Below the pieces are notes generated by a model. That model was not told the DNA's origin and ran no database searches. It was given only the letters and a program-made list of their open reading frames with translations. A program made the translations under genes and the position numbers. DNA of 64,000 nt from Clusia tigrina (lineage: Eukaryota > Arthropoda > Insecta > Diptera > Clusiidae): NCBI GenBank assembly GCA_920105625.2, contig OV050031.1, positions 126,822,275 through 126,886,274 on the forward strand, in the 5' to 3' direction. This document shows, one piece after another, positions 10,625 to 19,828 of the stretch. Position 1 is the first letter of the stretch. Each line of letters opens with the position of its first letter.

Positions 10625-11091
10625 TGTTGAAGTTAGCTCCTTGGTACATAAACCAAGAACTTGTTGTAATGTTATAGGTCATTTTAAACCGTATAACTTT
10701 AATAGAGAACACTAAGGCAGTTAAGGTGATTCTGATTTTATGGGAATTATACAATTATTTATATCAATTTTATGCAGATGGGTTAAATATAAATAACAAA
10801 AAAGTGACGGACAAAACTGCACCGTTGTCTATAATCAAACACGAGCCAACATCATTATATCATTCCCATACATAATTTAGCGCACATTGTAACCAAGTGA
10901 AATATGATCGCCCAAGTCAATGCACTGGGCAGCTACTTTGAAGGGAAATGAGTTCAACAAGCAAGTGTTGGCCTTGATAATATGAAATTATGGTTTTGCG
11001 TGTGCTGGTTTTTGTCAATGGTGCATTTTCGCTGTACTGATAAAAAATTAACATAAAATGCAATTGTTGTTCTGTTCAGTGTAACTGAACA
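10625..11091 (-). repeat. 3' LTR of roo-like BEL element
   Basis: 467 bp with TGTT...AACA ends on both strands. The env stop codon lies 36 bp inside it (11127-11129). The outer flank is ACTAT (10620-10624). It is the complete version of the LTR also seen at 3015-3475 and, truncated, at 10097-10437. Confidence 0.9.
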
Positions 11092-11126
11092 TTCTGCCGG
11101 GCGTTGAATAGTTGGTCAATTTTGGA

Positions 11127-12890
11127 TTATATGTGAATAGTGAAATATGATTCATTTGTTTGCTGTCGCTGACGTGGTTGAGGTGTGGGGATAGTCGGAA
11201 AACTGCGTTTACATTTTAATTTCAGTACTATGATGAGAAGAAACGTGGAAATAATGAGTGCGGAGTAGTTTACCGCATGTTGATGCTGGCTGTTGGACTG
11301 TATTAAATTTGGCAGATGGTGAAGTCTTCACTTGCCAGTTGGTTTTGGAGTATGGTGAGTTGTTCCAATTTGGTGTCAAATTTGGTGTCTGTTGTATTGA
11401 AATTCCGTTTTATTTCCTCAGATGTATTGATGTTTTGGATGACCGTGAATCTGGCGTATGATATATGTATTGTGCTCGGTATGGAAGCTTTGAATGGTGG
11501 CTAAGTTTCCCTTAATTACACAGTTAGCCTTCATTGTTAATATGCCGGATCCTGATAGTATTAATTGCGTCAGATTTGTGCCACAGACTGCTGATATTTC
11601 ATAGTCTGAAGTAGTTGAAAATATCCATTGATTTCTGTGATTCATTTGTATCCATGCCAGGGTTCCTTGAAGTTGTGTCTGTCTGCATTGCATAGTATTC
11701 TTGTCGTTGAACATGTGAATTTTGCAGGAATGCATGGATGATTCCTTTCCAAATATGAGTACCTTGTTATCGCAGATGTAGGTGTCTTCCTTAGATTTAA
11801 AACATGCTCTCAGATCGGTTGCACTCAGTGGAATGTACTCATCTCGATGTGCATTTACTGCTAAGAATTATGCATCGTTTGCTATAGTGATCATAGTTTT
11901 GTTTTTGACCATTGGAATAGGGATGAGATTAAAAAGATTAAGGGATTGTTGGTCGATTAAGTGCAGCTTAATTTCGATGATGACCTCATTCTTGGTTATT
12001 GCTCCCTCCGCCTTCATGATTTTGTAGACCTTCACCATATTATCTTGTTCTATGGGCAGAAGTCGTGATGGAGGAAGATGGGCTTTAATAATATTGATTT
12101 CATACTTCAGTTGTTGAGACGTGATTAGCAACGGACTGATTTTTCCATGGTGGGTGTCAGTGAGTACACTTATTAATTCTGCCTGTACCCGCTGTAAATT
12201 GATTGCCATCAGTGTTAATTGGTTTGACAGTAGTGCAAAGAGTTTGGAGAAATTGATTTGTTCTCCTTTAATTTCCATTTGTTTCATCATTAAGTTCATC
12301 TTCTGCTGCAGATCTACGATATTTGATTTTGTTGTAGACGCTTTGTGTTTGATGACATTTATGGTGGAATCAATGATAGAAGTTTGGTTTCTAAGAAGCC
12401 AGTGTGAGCTTCGTCTGCCTTATCGCTGCTGATTATTTCCGACATCTGTTCGGCATAGTCAGAGTCCAGAACACCGAACAAGGTACGAGCGACATTTCCA
12501 ACGATATTGAGGGCTGGTCTCTTTTGACGACTAGTCGAGAGCAGAGCCCTGTCCTGAGTAAGCTCCTTTGTTGTGTCGTCAAAATTCTTAATCAGTACAT
12601 CGCAGGCAGGATTTTCTTGTAGCTTTGAGCACAGACATTGAAGGGTAGCTACCACAGACGAGAATATTTTCATTTCTTCCCAGAATGGATTCAAATCGTA
12701 GTAGACCACCAATTTCCATTTCTGCTGTAACAATCCTTGTTATGCCAATTCCTTCAAAGTATATTCCAGGTTTGTACCATAATTTTGAACCTGAATAGTA
12801 TTGCTCAGTACTGCAGGAAGTAACATTATTCATAGAAGGACTGTTACAAGAATGGTATTGTTATTTGGTTTCCGTCGCTTTCTGGGTATG
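11127..12890 (-). pseudogene. env: Envelope-like glycoprotein of roo-like element
   Basis: A decayed env frame is spread over several minus-strand frames. The N-terminal ectodomain (12833-12588, 12733-12359) has GIYFEGIGITRIVTA and WKLVVYYDLNPFWEE. It is followed by a furin-like RQKR site (12518-12529) and the hydrophobic ALNIVGNVARTLFGVLD segment that resembles the fusion region of insect-retrovirus and baculovirus F-type proteins. A helical middle (12299-11868) and a Cys-containing part (11735-11418) follow. A transmembrane segment (YSALIISTFLLIIVL, about 11223-11270) and a basic tail end at a stop at 11127. The start overlaps the integrase end. Several frameshifts break it. The protein would have sat in the cell or particle membrane. 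Confidence 0.75.
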
Positions 12891-13843
12891 TCATTTAAAC
12901 TATCCATGTTTGAAAATAACTGTTGTTGCTCAGGCTGCGCATCTTGTGATGAACCTCGATTTATGTCTGGGCATTCAGAAACTTTCTCACTAAACAGTGG
13001 TGCAAGTCTGTGAATCGGACGTTTCCACAAACCTGTTGATGTTTTTACGTCTACCACTCGCACCATTCCGTCGTTTCCCCTGTAGACTCGTTGTATTCTT
13101 CCACGTGGCGATTGTAAGGTGGGCACATTTTCTTCCTTGATAATAACCATTTGTCCTTTGCGGATATTTTGTTATTGGTCCTTCCACTTATGTTTTTGCT
13201 GTAGTTGATTGAGGTATTCACCGGATCAACGATCTCAGAATTCATGCTTGAGTTGCGTTTCCAATTTCCATCTTGTTGGCATGGAAATCTTGAAACTTGG
13301 CGTGCTTCTGTTAATTTGTGCAGTCAATGGTTCTCCAATAAGAAAATGTCCCGGTGTTAATGCTGTTAAATCGTTTGGATCTGTTGATATTGGAGTTAAC
13401 GGTCGAGAGTTAAGCATTGCTTCTATTTCGATGACTACGGTTTCAAGCTCCTCATACGTGAGGGAGGCTGTTGAAACGCTCCGAAGTAATAGATGTTTCG
13501 CTGATTTGACCGCAGCCTCCCATAAGCCCCCAAAGTGTGGCCCTCTAGGGGGTATGAATTTGAAATTTATTCCACGATCACTGCAAGTTTTAATGATTTT
13601 CTCCCGAGAGTCGTTGGCAAAAATGGAGTCGGTTAGCTCTTCTAGTTTATTTTTAGCTCCGACAAAATTTGTCGCATTGTCCGAGTATATGGTATCACAT
13701 CGACCGCGACGAGACGCAAAACGTTTTAGTGATCCAATGAAGGCTTCGGTAGTTAAATCGTTGACTACCTCTAAATGAAATGCCTTTGTGCCGAAGCAGT
13801 AGAAGACGGCGATGTAAACCTTATGTGTTTTTTTTCACACGTG
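12830..13843 (-). pseudogene. pol: BEL/Pao integrase, C-terminal half
   Basis: From 13843 down, the frame opposite 13417-13843 reads KVYIAVFYCFG, then NDLTTEAFIGSLKRFASRRG, then YSDNATNFVGA (second catalytic Asp). RGPHFGGLWEAAVKSAK follows (catalytic Glu). The ORF at 13417-13235 gives LNSRPLTPISTDPNDL...LTPGHFLIG. The C-terminal domain (13150-12830) has VPTLQSPRGRIQRVYRGNDG (DUF5641-like). Frame changes lie near 13235 and 13150. The first catalytic Asp region is absent here. A fragment ending just before this point lies at 26792-27285. The integrase would insert the cDNA into chromosomes. Confidence 0.85.
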
Positions 13844-14390
13844 TTGTTGCATCAAAGTTTTTGTAGTTCGGAAACTACAATTTGCGTAGCAATGTTGAAA
13901 AAAAATTGAAGTGCTATTATTACGTGGCGCATACGTTACGGGTTTATTTTTAAAAATGTATTCAAATTGCCGGGAATGAATCAAGACACTTTTGCCTGTA
14001 AATCTAATTACGGTTCATGAAAACATATGGCCTTTTCTATGGATTTTTGGGAGTATTAAAGATGGTGAGAGGAAATCAAGGAGTATCTGTGAGGAAGTCA
14101 AGAACCAGTTTGCACTGATGGAAGGACTTAATGGATGCCGGTAGACAGCGGATATGGAACTTGTGATGGAAGATAAATAAAGAAAGAATATTAAGATAGA
14201 ATTTACGGTGGAATGTTTTTTAATAAATTTGTATTTATCATTAAGTAAGATGAAATAAAAAAAATTGGGCTAAGCTAATAACAAGTTTTAACAATTATTG
14301 GGTTTTATTTGTAAATTGTTTTGGTAATGGGGATACGCCAGCTCTTCTGGCATTTGGGATCTGACGAAGGAAGCGCATGGATTACTGCTG
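13844..14390. other. Spacer between BEL and gypsy elements
   Basis: No coding region is recognised. A perfect 8-bp stem (TTGTAGTT-CGGA-AACTACAA, 13861-13880) is present. The gypsy gag begins at 14391, so the right part may be its leader, but no 5' LTR matching the TGTTGTGAG start at 22662 is found and no primer-binding site is certain. Confidence 0.4.
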
Positions 14391-16049
14391 ATGCAGGAGC
14401 AAATTGGAGAAGCGATTGAAAACTTGGTCCGTAATTTTAAGAAAGACGGCAGGTTACGTAAGGACAACGTGTATTACCGCAAGCGAATAACACAGTTGCA
14501 AAATCTGGGGAGAAAGTTCTACAATAATCACGGACTGTTGTTGCCTCACTCAGTTGAGTACAGCAAGGGAAAATATTTTGCGGAAAATTACGCAGACTAC
14601 ATAAATAGTCTGGTCACGAATGGGCAGATAGTTCTGAATTAGAGGAATTAGGACAACAAACTGTGAGTTTGGTTTCGCCAGACGAGGAAGTAAGGAACAG
14701 ATTGAAATCAATGCAGTCAGAGGTGGAACTGTTTACTGGGAAAATAGTTGACCAGTTCGAAGCGAGTACGAGCAGGGAAGAAGCTCAGGAATTTTGGAAG
14801 CAGGCGAATGCCGGGGGAGCTGTGGCACAATTAGAAGTAGCGGATCAAGCCTTTACGGCAATTCAAAGAAGAACAGAAGAAATGTTGTTCAGTTTTCATA
14901 AGAAAACAGAAGATTTGAGAGCACAAAAAGAGTATCTTAAGAATAAGATAAAGGAACTTTCTCAGAGATTGACGGAAACAGAGGAAGCAGCATCGCTGTT
15001 GGAAACGGAGTGTGCGGAATTGAAAAAAAGACGGGCGACCAATAGGACCTCACTGAATAGGGAGAGATCAAAATCAGCATCAGCTGGATTTACGCAGACA
15101 GTATTGACATTGCCTCCGGAAGTGCGTTGGCCGGAATATTTAACACCAGAAGGGATAAACCGCATGGTAAAGCCAAAATTGGTACTTAATGAAGAAAGGC
15201 AAGCGGAATTTTTGTTTGGCGCATCTGAAATCGGCGTCGAGCCATTTTCTCCGGGAAGCCCGATAAATAATAAAAATCAGGGATATCTGAAAAAAGAAGC
15301 CGGAAGCAGTAACAGTGTAGCAAAGTCCCGATACTGTGGACAGTATTTCGCCTGTACGAACAAACGATCGAAGATTAATTAGTTTGAGTCCGTCACTGGC
15401 CAATTACCTCTCAGATCGGGGCGAAGAGAATTTGGAAAATCCCAAAGAGATTAATAAAGCTAAGGTTTTACCAGCAACTCCGAAAACACAAAGGAATAAA
15501 ATGGGCATTCTGGAAGTTGCTCATGCGGTGGAGAAGTTGGTGCCCATGTTCTCAGGAGTCGAGTTGTATGATCTGAGAACTGATATCCGGCGCTTCAAAG
15601 AAGGTTGTGAGCTAGCGCAACAGAGTGTTCCGGAAGCGGACGGGGAACACTTAATAAAGTGTATTAGACAAAGAACCACAGGTGATGCGTTTGATTTACT
15701 GGTGCATAGCTCAGTAAGCACCCTGGCAGAATTATATGCACTTTTGGATAGGACGTATTTAAAACAAAAGTTATACGACTGTCTCGTTCGGGATATTCAG
15801 GAATCAACTCAGACAACGGGGGAGGAATTGAGAGCCTGGGGACGAAGGCTCCAGTCTCTCGGGAACGCTGCTGAGACGGACGCCAACAGGCAGTTTCCAG
15901 AAAATGTTGCAGCATACAAGGCTCAAGTAGAACGGACTATGATTTCTGTGTTCAAGGCAGGCCTGACAAATAGGGACTTAGCTAATTATACTCTTACTCT
16001 CACGCTAAGAAGTATGGCAGAGCTAGTGGAAGCGGTCTCGTCCGCTTAA
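14391..16049 (+). pseudogene. gag: Gypsy gag, matrix and capsid region
   Basis: Three frames follow one another: 14391-14642, 14663-15382 and 15336-16049. The first is basic and begins MQEQIGEAIENLVRNFKK. The second contains a likely coiled coil (KTEDLRAQKEYLKNKIKELSQ region) and a WPEYLTPEG motif. The third is the capsid, with PMFSGVELYDLRTDIRRF and later TTGEELRAWGRRLQSLGNAA. A stop or frameshift near 14643 and another near 15380 divide what should be one protein. The nucleocapsid follows in yet another frame. The protein would assemble the virus-like particle. Confidence 0.8.
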
Positions 16050-16150
16050 GCAGCAATACAACAACGAACGACAACACGTGGAATCTGCTGGACGAATGCT
16101 CCGGCAGAGGTAGGAACAGTACACAGCAAAACAGATGTGGAGTCGGTAGA

Positions 16151-16565
16151 TTGATGGGCCAATTTCCGCAACAAAGAGACCAAGAATTCTTGGTTGAGAG
16201 GTGTCAGCCAAGGAAACCCATTTGCTCATTCTGTCATAAGCCAGGTCATACAAGGGATGAATGCATTACACGCAAAAATACGCCCTACTGTATAGAGTGC
16301 CAAACATATGGTCATGAGGCAAGTATACAGTGCCAGGGGTAACTTCAGTAGTCCCCGCGTTAACTAAGGAAGAAATCCTTTCAAAACTGGGAGTGGTCAG
16401 CAGCGACCAAATTGGGATTCCAGAAGTGAACAAAGGATAGTCAATAACATACAGGGATTGAGATGCTTCTCATGTGGACAGATGGGACATCGGGCAGCGG
16501 AATGCAGGGATAGACAATCCCAACAAAGGAACCAGGGAAACTTCCAGCGGCCCAGTCGAGGCCAG
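16151..16565 (+). pseudogene. gag: Gypsy gag nucleocapsid zinc knuckles
   Basis: A knuckle (CSFCHKPGHTRDEC) and a partial second Cys/His motif (YCIECQTYGHEASIQC) lie in 16151-16342. A further CCHC knuckle (CFSCGQMGHRAAEC) lies in another frame at about 16462-16510. Stops and frame changes separate the parts. Such knuckles bind element RNA for packaging. Confidence 0.75.
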
Positions 16566-16708
16566 TAGACTGGAAAGCCAAAAGAAAGAGAGTAATAATT
16601 AGGCCGGAAGTACGTGGGACTAGTAATGTAGGAACTACAGTCCAGGAGAAGGAGGAGCAAGAGGCTCTCCAGTATCACGAAGAGTTAGGGAGTGGATACA
16701 CGTCCATA

Positions 16709-19700
16709 TTGGGAACAAAAGGAGGTTGCTTCGCTATGAGCAGGATAGGTGATGCTTTCATCGAGATACCCTGCGAGGAAGCAGCGAGTGGAAAGCTAGT
16801 GCTATTAGTAGATTCAGGGACGGACACTAGCCTCGTAAAATCTAGTGTTTTACGAAAGGGGCTAGACGTTAATCAAATGGACGTAAGAACGCTTAACGGA
16901 GCGTTTGGAGGGTGCATTAGGATATTGGGGTCGCTCAGAATAGGGCACAGTGGAGTTAAGGGTATGAGTTTTATAGTGCATGCAGTGGAAGTGGATAGGA
17001 AAGGTATCCCGGCTGATGAGATAATTGGCCGCGATAATCTTTGGGGCCGCACCATACTGAATGCGCTCGACAAGCAGTTATCATTTTACGATAATAATAA
17101 GAATAGGATACTCGCTCTTCCATTAAAGTCATGGCAGGAAGGAACCGTGAGTAAGGTTAAGAATAGTAGGGAGGTAGTAAATGCAAGGTCAACCAGAGTA
17201 GTTACTTTGCATGTAAATACGAATCTTAGGACTGTTTTACACAAGCAGCAGCTAGCGGAGGGCGTATATATGGGAGAAACCATAACGCACGTTGACAAGG
17301 GTAAGGTGTACGATTGCGTACTCAATGCCTCAGAAAAGGACTACCTGATGGATGAGGATTTTGGGCCTAAGTTCACTAGTTATGATAATTTTAAAGAACC
17401 GAATTATAGATCGGTTAATCAAATTAAGCAAGTAGATATAAGGAAAAGAATGGAGAGGGTGCTAGAATCACTGAAGTTAGACCCAAGCGTAAATTCAGAA
17501 GAGAAGGCATCAATAGAAGCCATTTGTGCATCATTCCATGACATATTTTTGCTGGAAGGAGACCAGTTGACATATACACCAGAGGTAGAGCATGAAATAC
17601 CTACTAGAGTGGATCAAACACCAATTAACCAGAAACAGTACAGATTGCCGCAAGCTCACAAAGATGAGGTAAATAGGCAAGTGGAAGGAATGTTAAAAGA
17701 AAACATAATTTCACCGAGTATCTCGCCTTGGAATTCACCAATAATTTTGGTACCAACGAAGGGAGGTGCTCAGGGTCAAAAGAAGTGGAGAATGGTCGTC
17801 GATTTTAGGAAATTGAACGACGCCACTATCAAGCAGGTGTTCCCGATACCAAGGATAGAAGAGATTCTGGATCAATTGGGGCATAGTAGATATTTTTCTA
17901 CGCTTCATTTAGCGAGTGGCTACCACCAAGTTCTGGTGGATACCCAAGATAAGCTGAAAACCGCGTTCAGCACCGGTTTAGGCCATTACGAGTTCAATAG
18001 AATGCCGTTTGGATTAACAGGAGCACCGGCTACCTTCCAACGGCTAATGAACCATGTGCTAACAGGCTTACAAGGGTTAGATTGTTTTGTGTATCTCGAT
18101 GATATTGTAATTTATGGGAAGAACTTGCAGCAGCACTCGCAACGCTTGCGCAAGGTGCTCCAGAAATTACGAGAACACAACTTGAAATTGAACACGGAGA
18201 AGTGTCAATTTTTACGAAGAGAGGTGGTTTATTTAGGCCATCGTTGCTCAGAAGCAGGAGCACTGCCTGACCCGCAGAAGGTGGACTGCGTTAGAAATTT
18301 AGCGGTTCCAAGAAACAGAAAAGAAGTGCAAGCATTCCTAGGACTAGTGAACTATTATAGAAAGTTCGTGGAAGGACTAGCCGGAATTGCTTTGCCCATT
18401 AATAAGTTGCTACGAAAAGAAGCAAAGTTCGAATGGACAGAGGGATGTCAGCAAGCATTCGAGAGGCTAAAGGAGATAAGGAGCTCGCCACCAATTTTGG
18501 CATACCCCGACTTTGAACAAACTTTTTTGTTGACCACTGATGCTAGCAATGAAGCGTTAGGGGCAGTATTGTCACAAGGGGAAGTCGGTGATGACCGACC
18601 AATAGCATTCGCAAGCAGAGCGCTTAGCGATACGGAGAAAAGATATTCCACAATAGAGAAGGAATTTCTAGCCATTGTATGGGCTACGAAGAATTTTAGG
18701 GCATATTTGCTAGGACGCCCATTTAAAATATATACTGATCACCAGCCGTTGAGAGGCATAGCCAATTTGAAAGAACAAACGTCTAGGCTAGCCAGGTTCA
18801 GGCACAAATTGTCTGAGTATGATTTTGAAATCATATACAAACCTGGGAAAAAGAATCTGAATGCCGGTGTGCTCAGCAAAGTACAGCAGGCACAGAAGGT
18901 ATCAGTAATGCAAACGAGGGCCAAAGCACGGTCAGATAAAGAGAAGGCCGAGAGAATGCAAGAAAATAAAATTTACTCAACAAGAAATGTTAGCAATGCG
19001 GGTGACGATGCCAATGAACAAAGAGCCAGTAGTGTGGAATGGCTGGAAGATGTAAAGGATATCCAGGCGGTTTTAAATGGTTTCCATGATTCACCTCTAG
19101 GTGGACACCAGGGATTCTGGAAAAATCATGACAGAATTAGACGAGTATACGGATGGAAAGGTATGCTCAAGGACATTAAAAAATATATAAAGAGCTGTCC
19201 AAAATGTCAGGCCAATAAGAGTTCAAGGCTAACAAAAATGCAAATGGTGTTAACTGACACACCAAAACAGCCATTTGATAAAGTTCATATGGATATTGTA
19301 GGTATTTTACCTGAGACAGTTTCGGGAAATAAATACATTTTGACGTTCCAAGATAATTTCTCAAAGTATATGGCGTGCGTGCCTATACCCGATGCTGAAG
19401 CAAGTACAGTGGCCAAAGCATTCTTTGACGAAATTATAGGACGGTACAACATACCTAAGGTTTTGATAACCGACAATGTTTCAAATTTTGTATCAAAATT
19501 ATTCTCAGAAACGTGTAAAATGCTGGGAATCAAGAAATTGCATATAACACCATATCATCCACAGGCGAATGGCTCATTGGAACGTAGTCATCGACCTCTG
19601 GCCGAGTACTTGCGCAACAAGGTACTAAACCCAGTCGTGTTTAACGTGGGTGATCAAGTACTCATGAAGAATCAGGCTAGGAGAAACAAGTTCTCACCTG

Positions 19701-19828
19701 TTTGGATAGGTCCGTATGCAGTAGCAGAGATCCGAAGCCCAGTTACAACAGTCGATACGATTAGGGGCAAAAATAAAAAGCTACATAAAAATTTGTTGAA
19801 ATTATTCCACATTAGACCACGCGACTAA
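16709..19828 (+). CDS. pol: Gypsy pol: protease, RT, RNase H, integrase
   Basis: This is a 1039-codon uninterrupted frame. The protease has LLVDSGTDTSLV at residues 31-42. The RT fingers and palm follow (MVVDFRKLNDATIKQ, YEFNRMPFGLTGAPATF, FVYLDDIVIYG). Motif A reads FSTLHLASGYHQV, with His in place of the catalytic Asp (codon 17906-17908). RNase H has LLTTDASNEALGAVLS, IEKEFLAIVWA and IYTDHQPL. Integrase has a zinc domain (H..H..CPKC), MDIVGILPE, ITDNVSNF and ANGSLERSHR. The core then jumps from PLAEYLR to NKVLNPVVFNVGDQVL, removing about 100 residues in frame compared with relatives. It ends in a GPYAV C-terminal domain. The protein should be inactive although the frame is open. The ATG at 16709 may not be the true start, since gag-pol usually shifts frame. 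Confidence 0.88.
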   Translation: MGTKGGCFAMSRIGDAFIEIPCEEAASGKLVLLVDSGTDTSLVKSSVLRKGLDVNQMDVRTLNGAFGGCIRILGSLRIGHSGVKGMSFIVHAVEVDRKGIPADEIIGRDNLWGRTILNALDKQLSFYDNNKNRILALPLKSWQEGTVSKVKNSREVVNARSTRVVTLHVNTNLRTVLHKQQLAEGVYMGETITHVDKGKVYDCVLNASEKDYLMDEDFGPKFTSYDNFKEPNYRSVNQIKQVDIRKRMERVLESLKLDPSVNSEEKASIEAICASFHDIFLLEGDQLTYTPEVEHEIPTRVDQTPINQKQYRLPQAHKDEVNRQVEGMLKENIISPSISPWNSPIILVPTKGGAQGQKKWRMVVDFRKLNDATIKQVFPIPRIEEILDQLGHSRYFSTLHLASGYHQVLVDTQDKLKTAFSTGLGHYEFNRMPFGLTGAPATFQRLMNHVLTGLQGLDCFVYLDDIVIYGKNLQQHSQRLRKVLQKLREHNLKLNTEKCQFLRREVVYLGHRCSEAGALPDPQKVDCVRNLAVPRNRKEVQAFLGLVNYYRKFVEGLAGIALPINKLLRKEAKFEWTEGCQQAFERLKEIRSSPPILAYPDFEQTFLLTTDASNEALGAVLSQGEVGDDRPIAFASRALSDTEKRYSTIEKEFLAIVWATKNFRAYLLGRPFKIYTDHQPLRGIANLKEQTSRLARFRHKLSEYDFEIIYKPGKKNLNAGVLSKVQQAQKVSVMQTRAKARSDKEKAERMQENKIYSTRNVSNAGDDANEQRASSVEWLEDVKDIQAVLNGFHDSPLGGHQGFWKNHDRIRRVYGWKGMLKDIKKYIKSCPKCQANKSSRLTKMQMVLTDTPKQPFDKVHMDIVGILPETVSGNKYILTFQDNFSKYMACVPIPDAEASTVAKAFFDEIIGRYNIPKVLITDNVSNFVSKLFSETCKMLGIKKLHITPYHPQANGSLERSHRPLAEYLRNKVLNPVVFNVGDQVLMKNQARRNKFSPVWIGPYAVAEIRSPVTTVDTIRGKNKKLHKNLLKLFHIRPRD

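Larger units (their letters stand above)
10625..13843 (-). mobile_element. Roo-like BEL/Pao retrotransposon with env, 3' half
   Basis: The minus-strand order is integrase C-terminal half (13843-12830), env (about 12890-11127) and LTR (11091-10625). The 5' limit is near 13843, within the integrase coding region just upstream of its VYIAVFYCFG block. No gag, protease, RT or RNase H is attached. An env gene downstream of pol is known for the roo lineage of BEL/Pao. The matching 5' half type is at 616-3475. Confidence 0.85.

Noticed and set aside
13861..13880. 8-bp perfect hairpin as a terminator or regulatory RNA
   Set aside because: Too short in an AT-rich spacer; such stems are expected by chance in 64 kb.
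14340..14390. tRNA primer-binding site for the gypsy element near TGGCATTTGGGATC
   Set aside because: No LTR edge precedes it and the match to a tRNA 3' end cannot be confirmed by eye.
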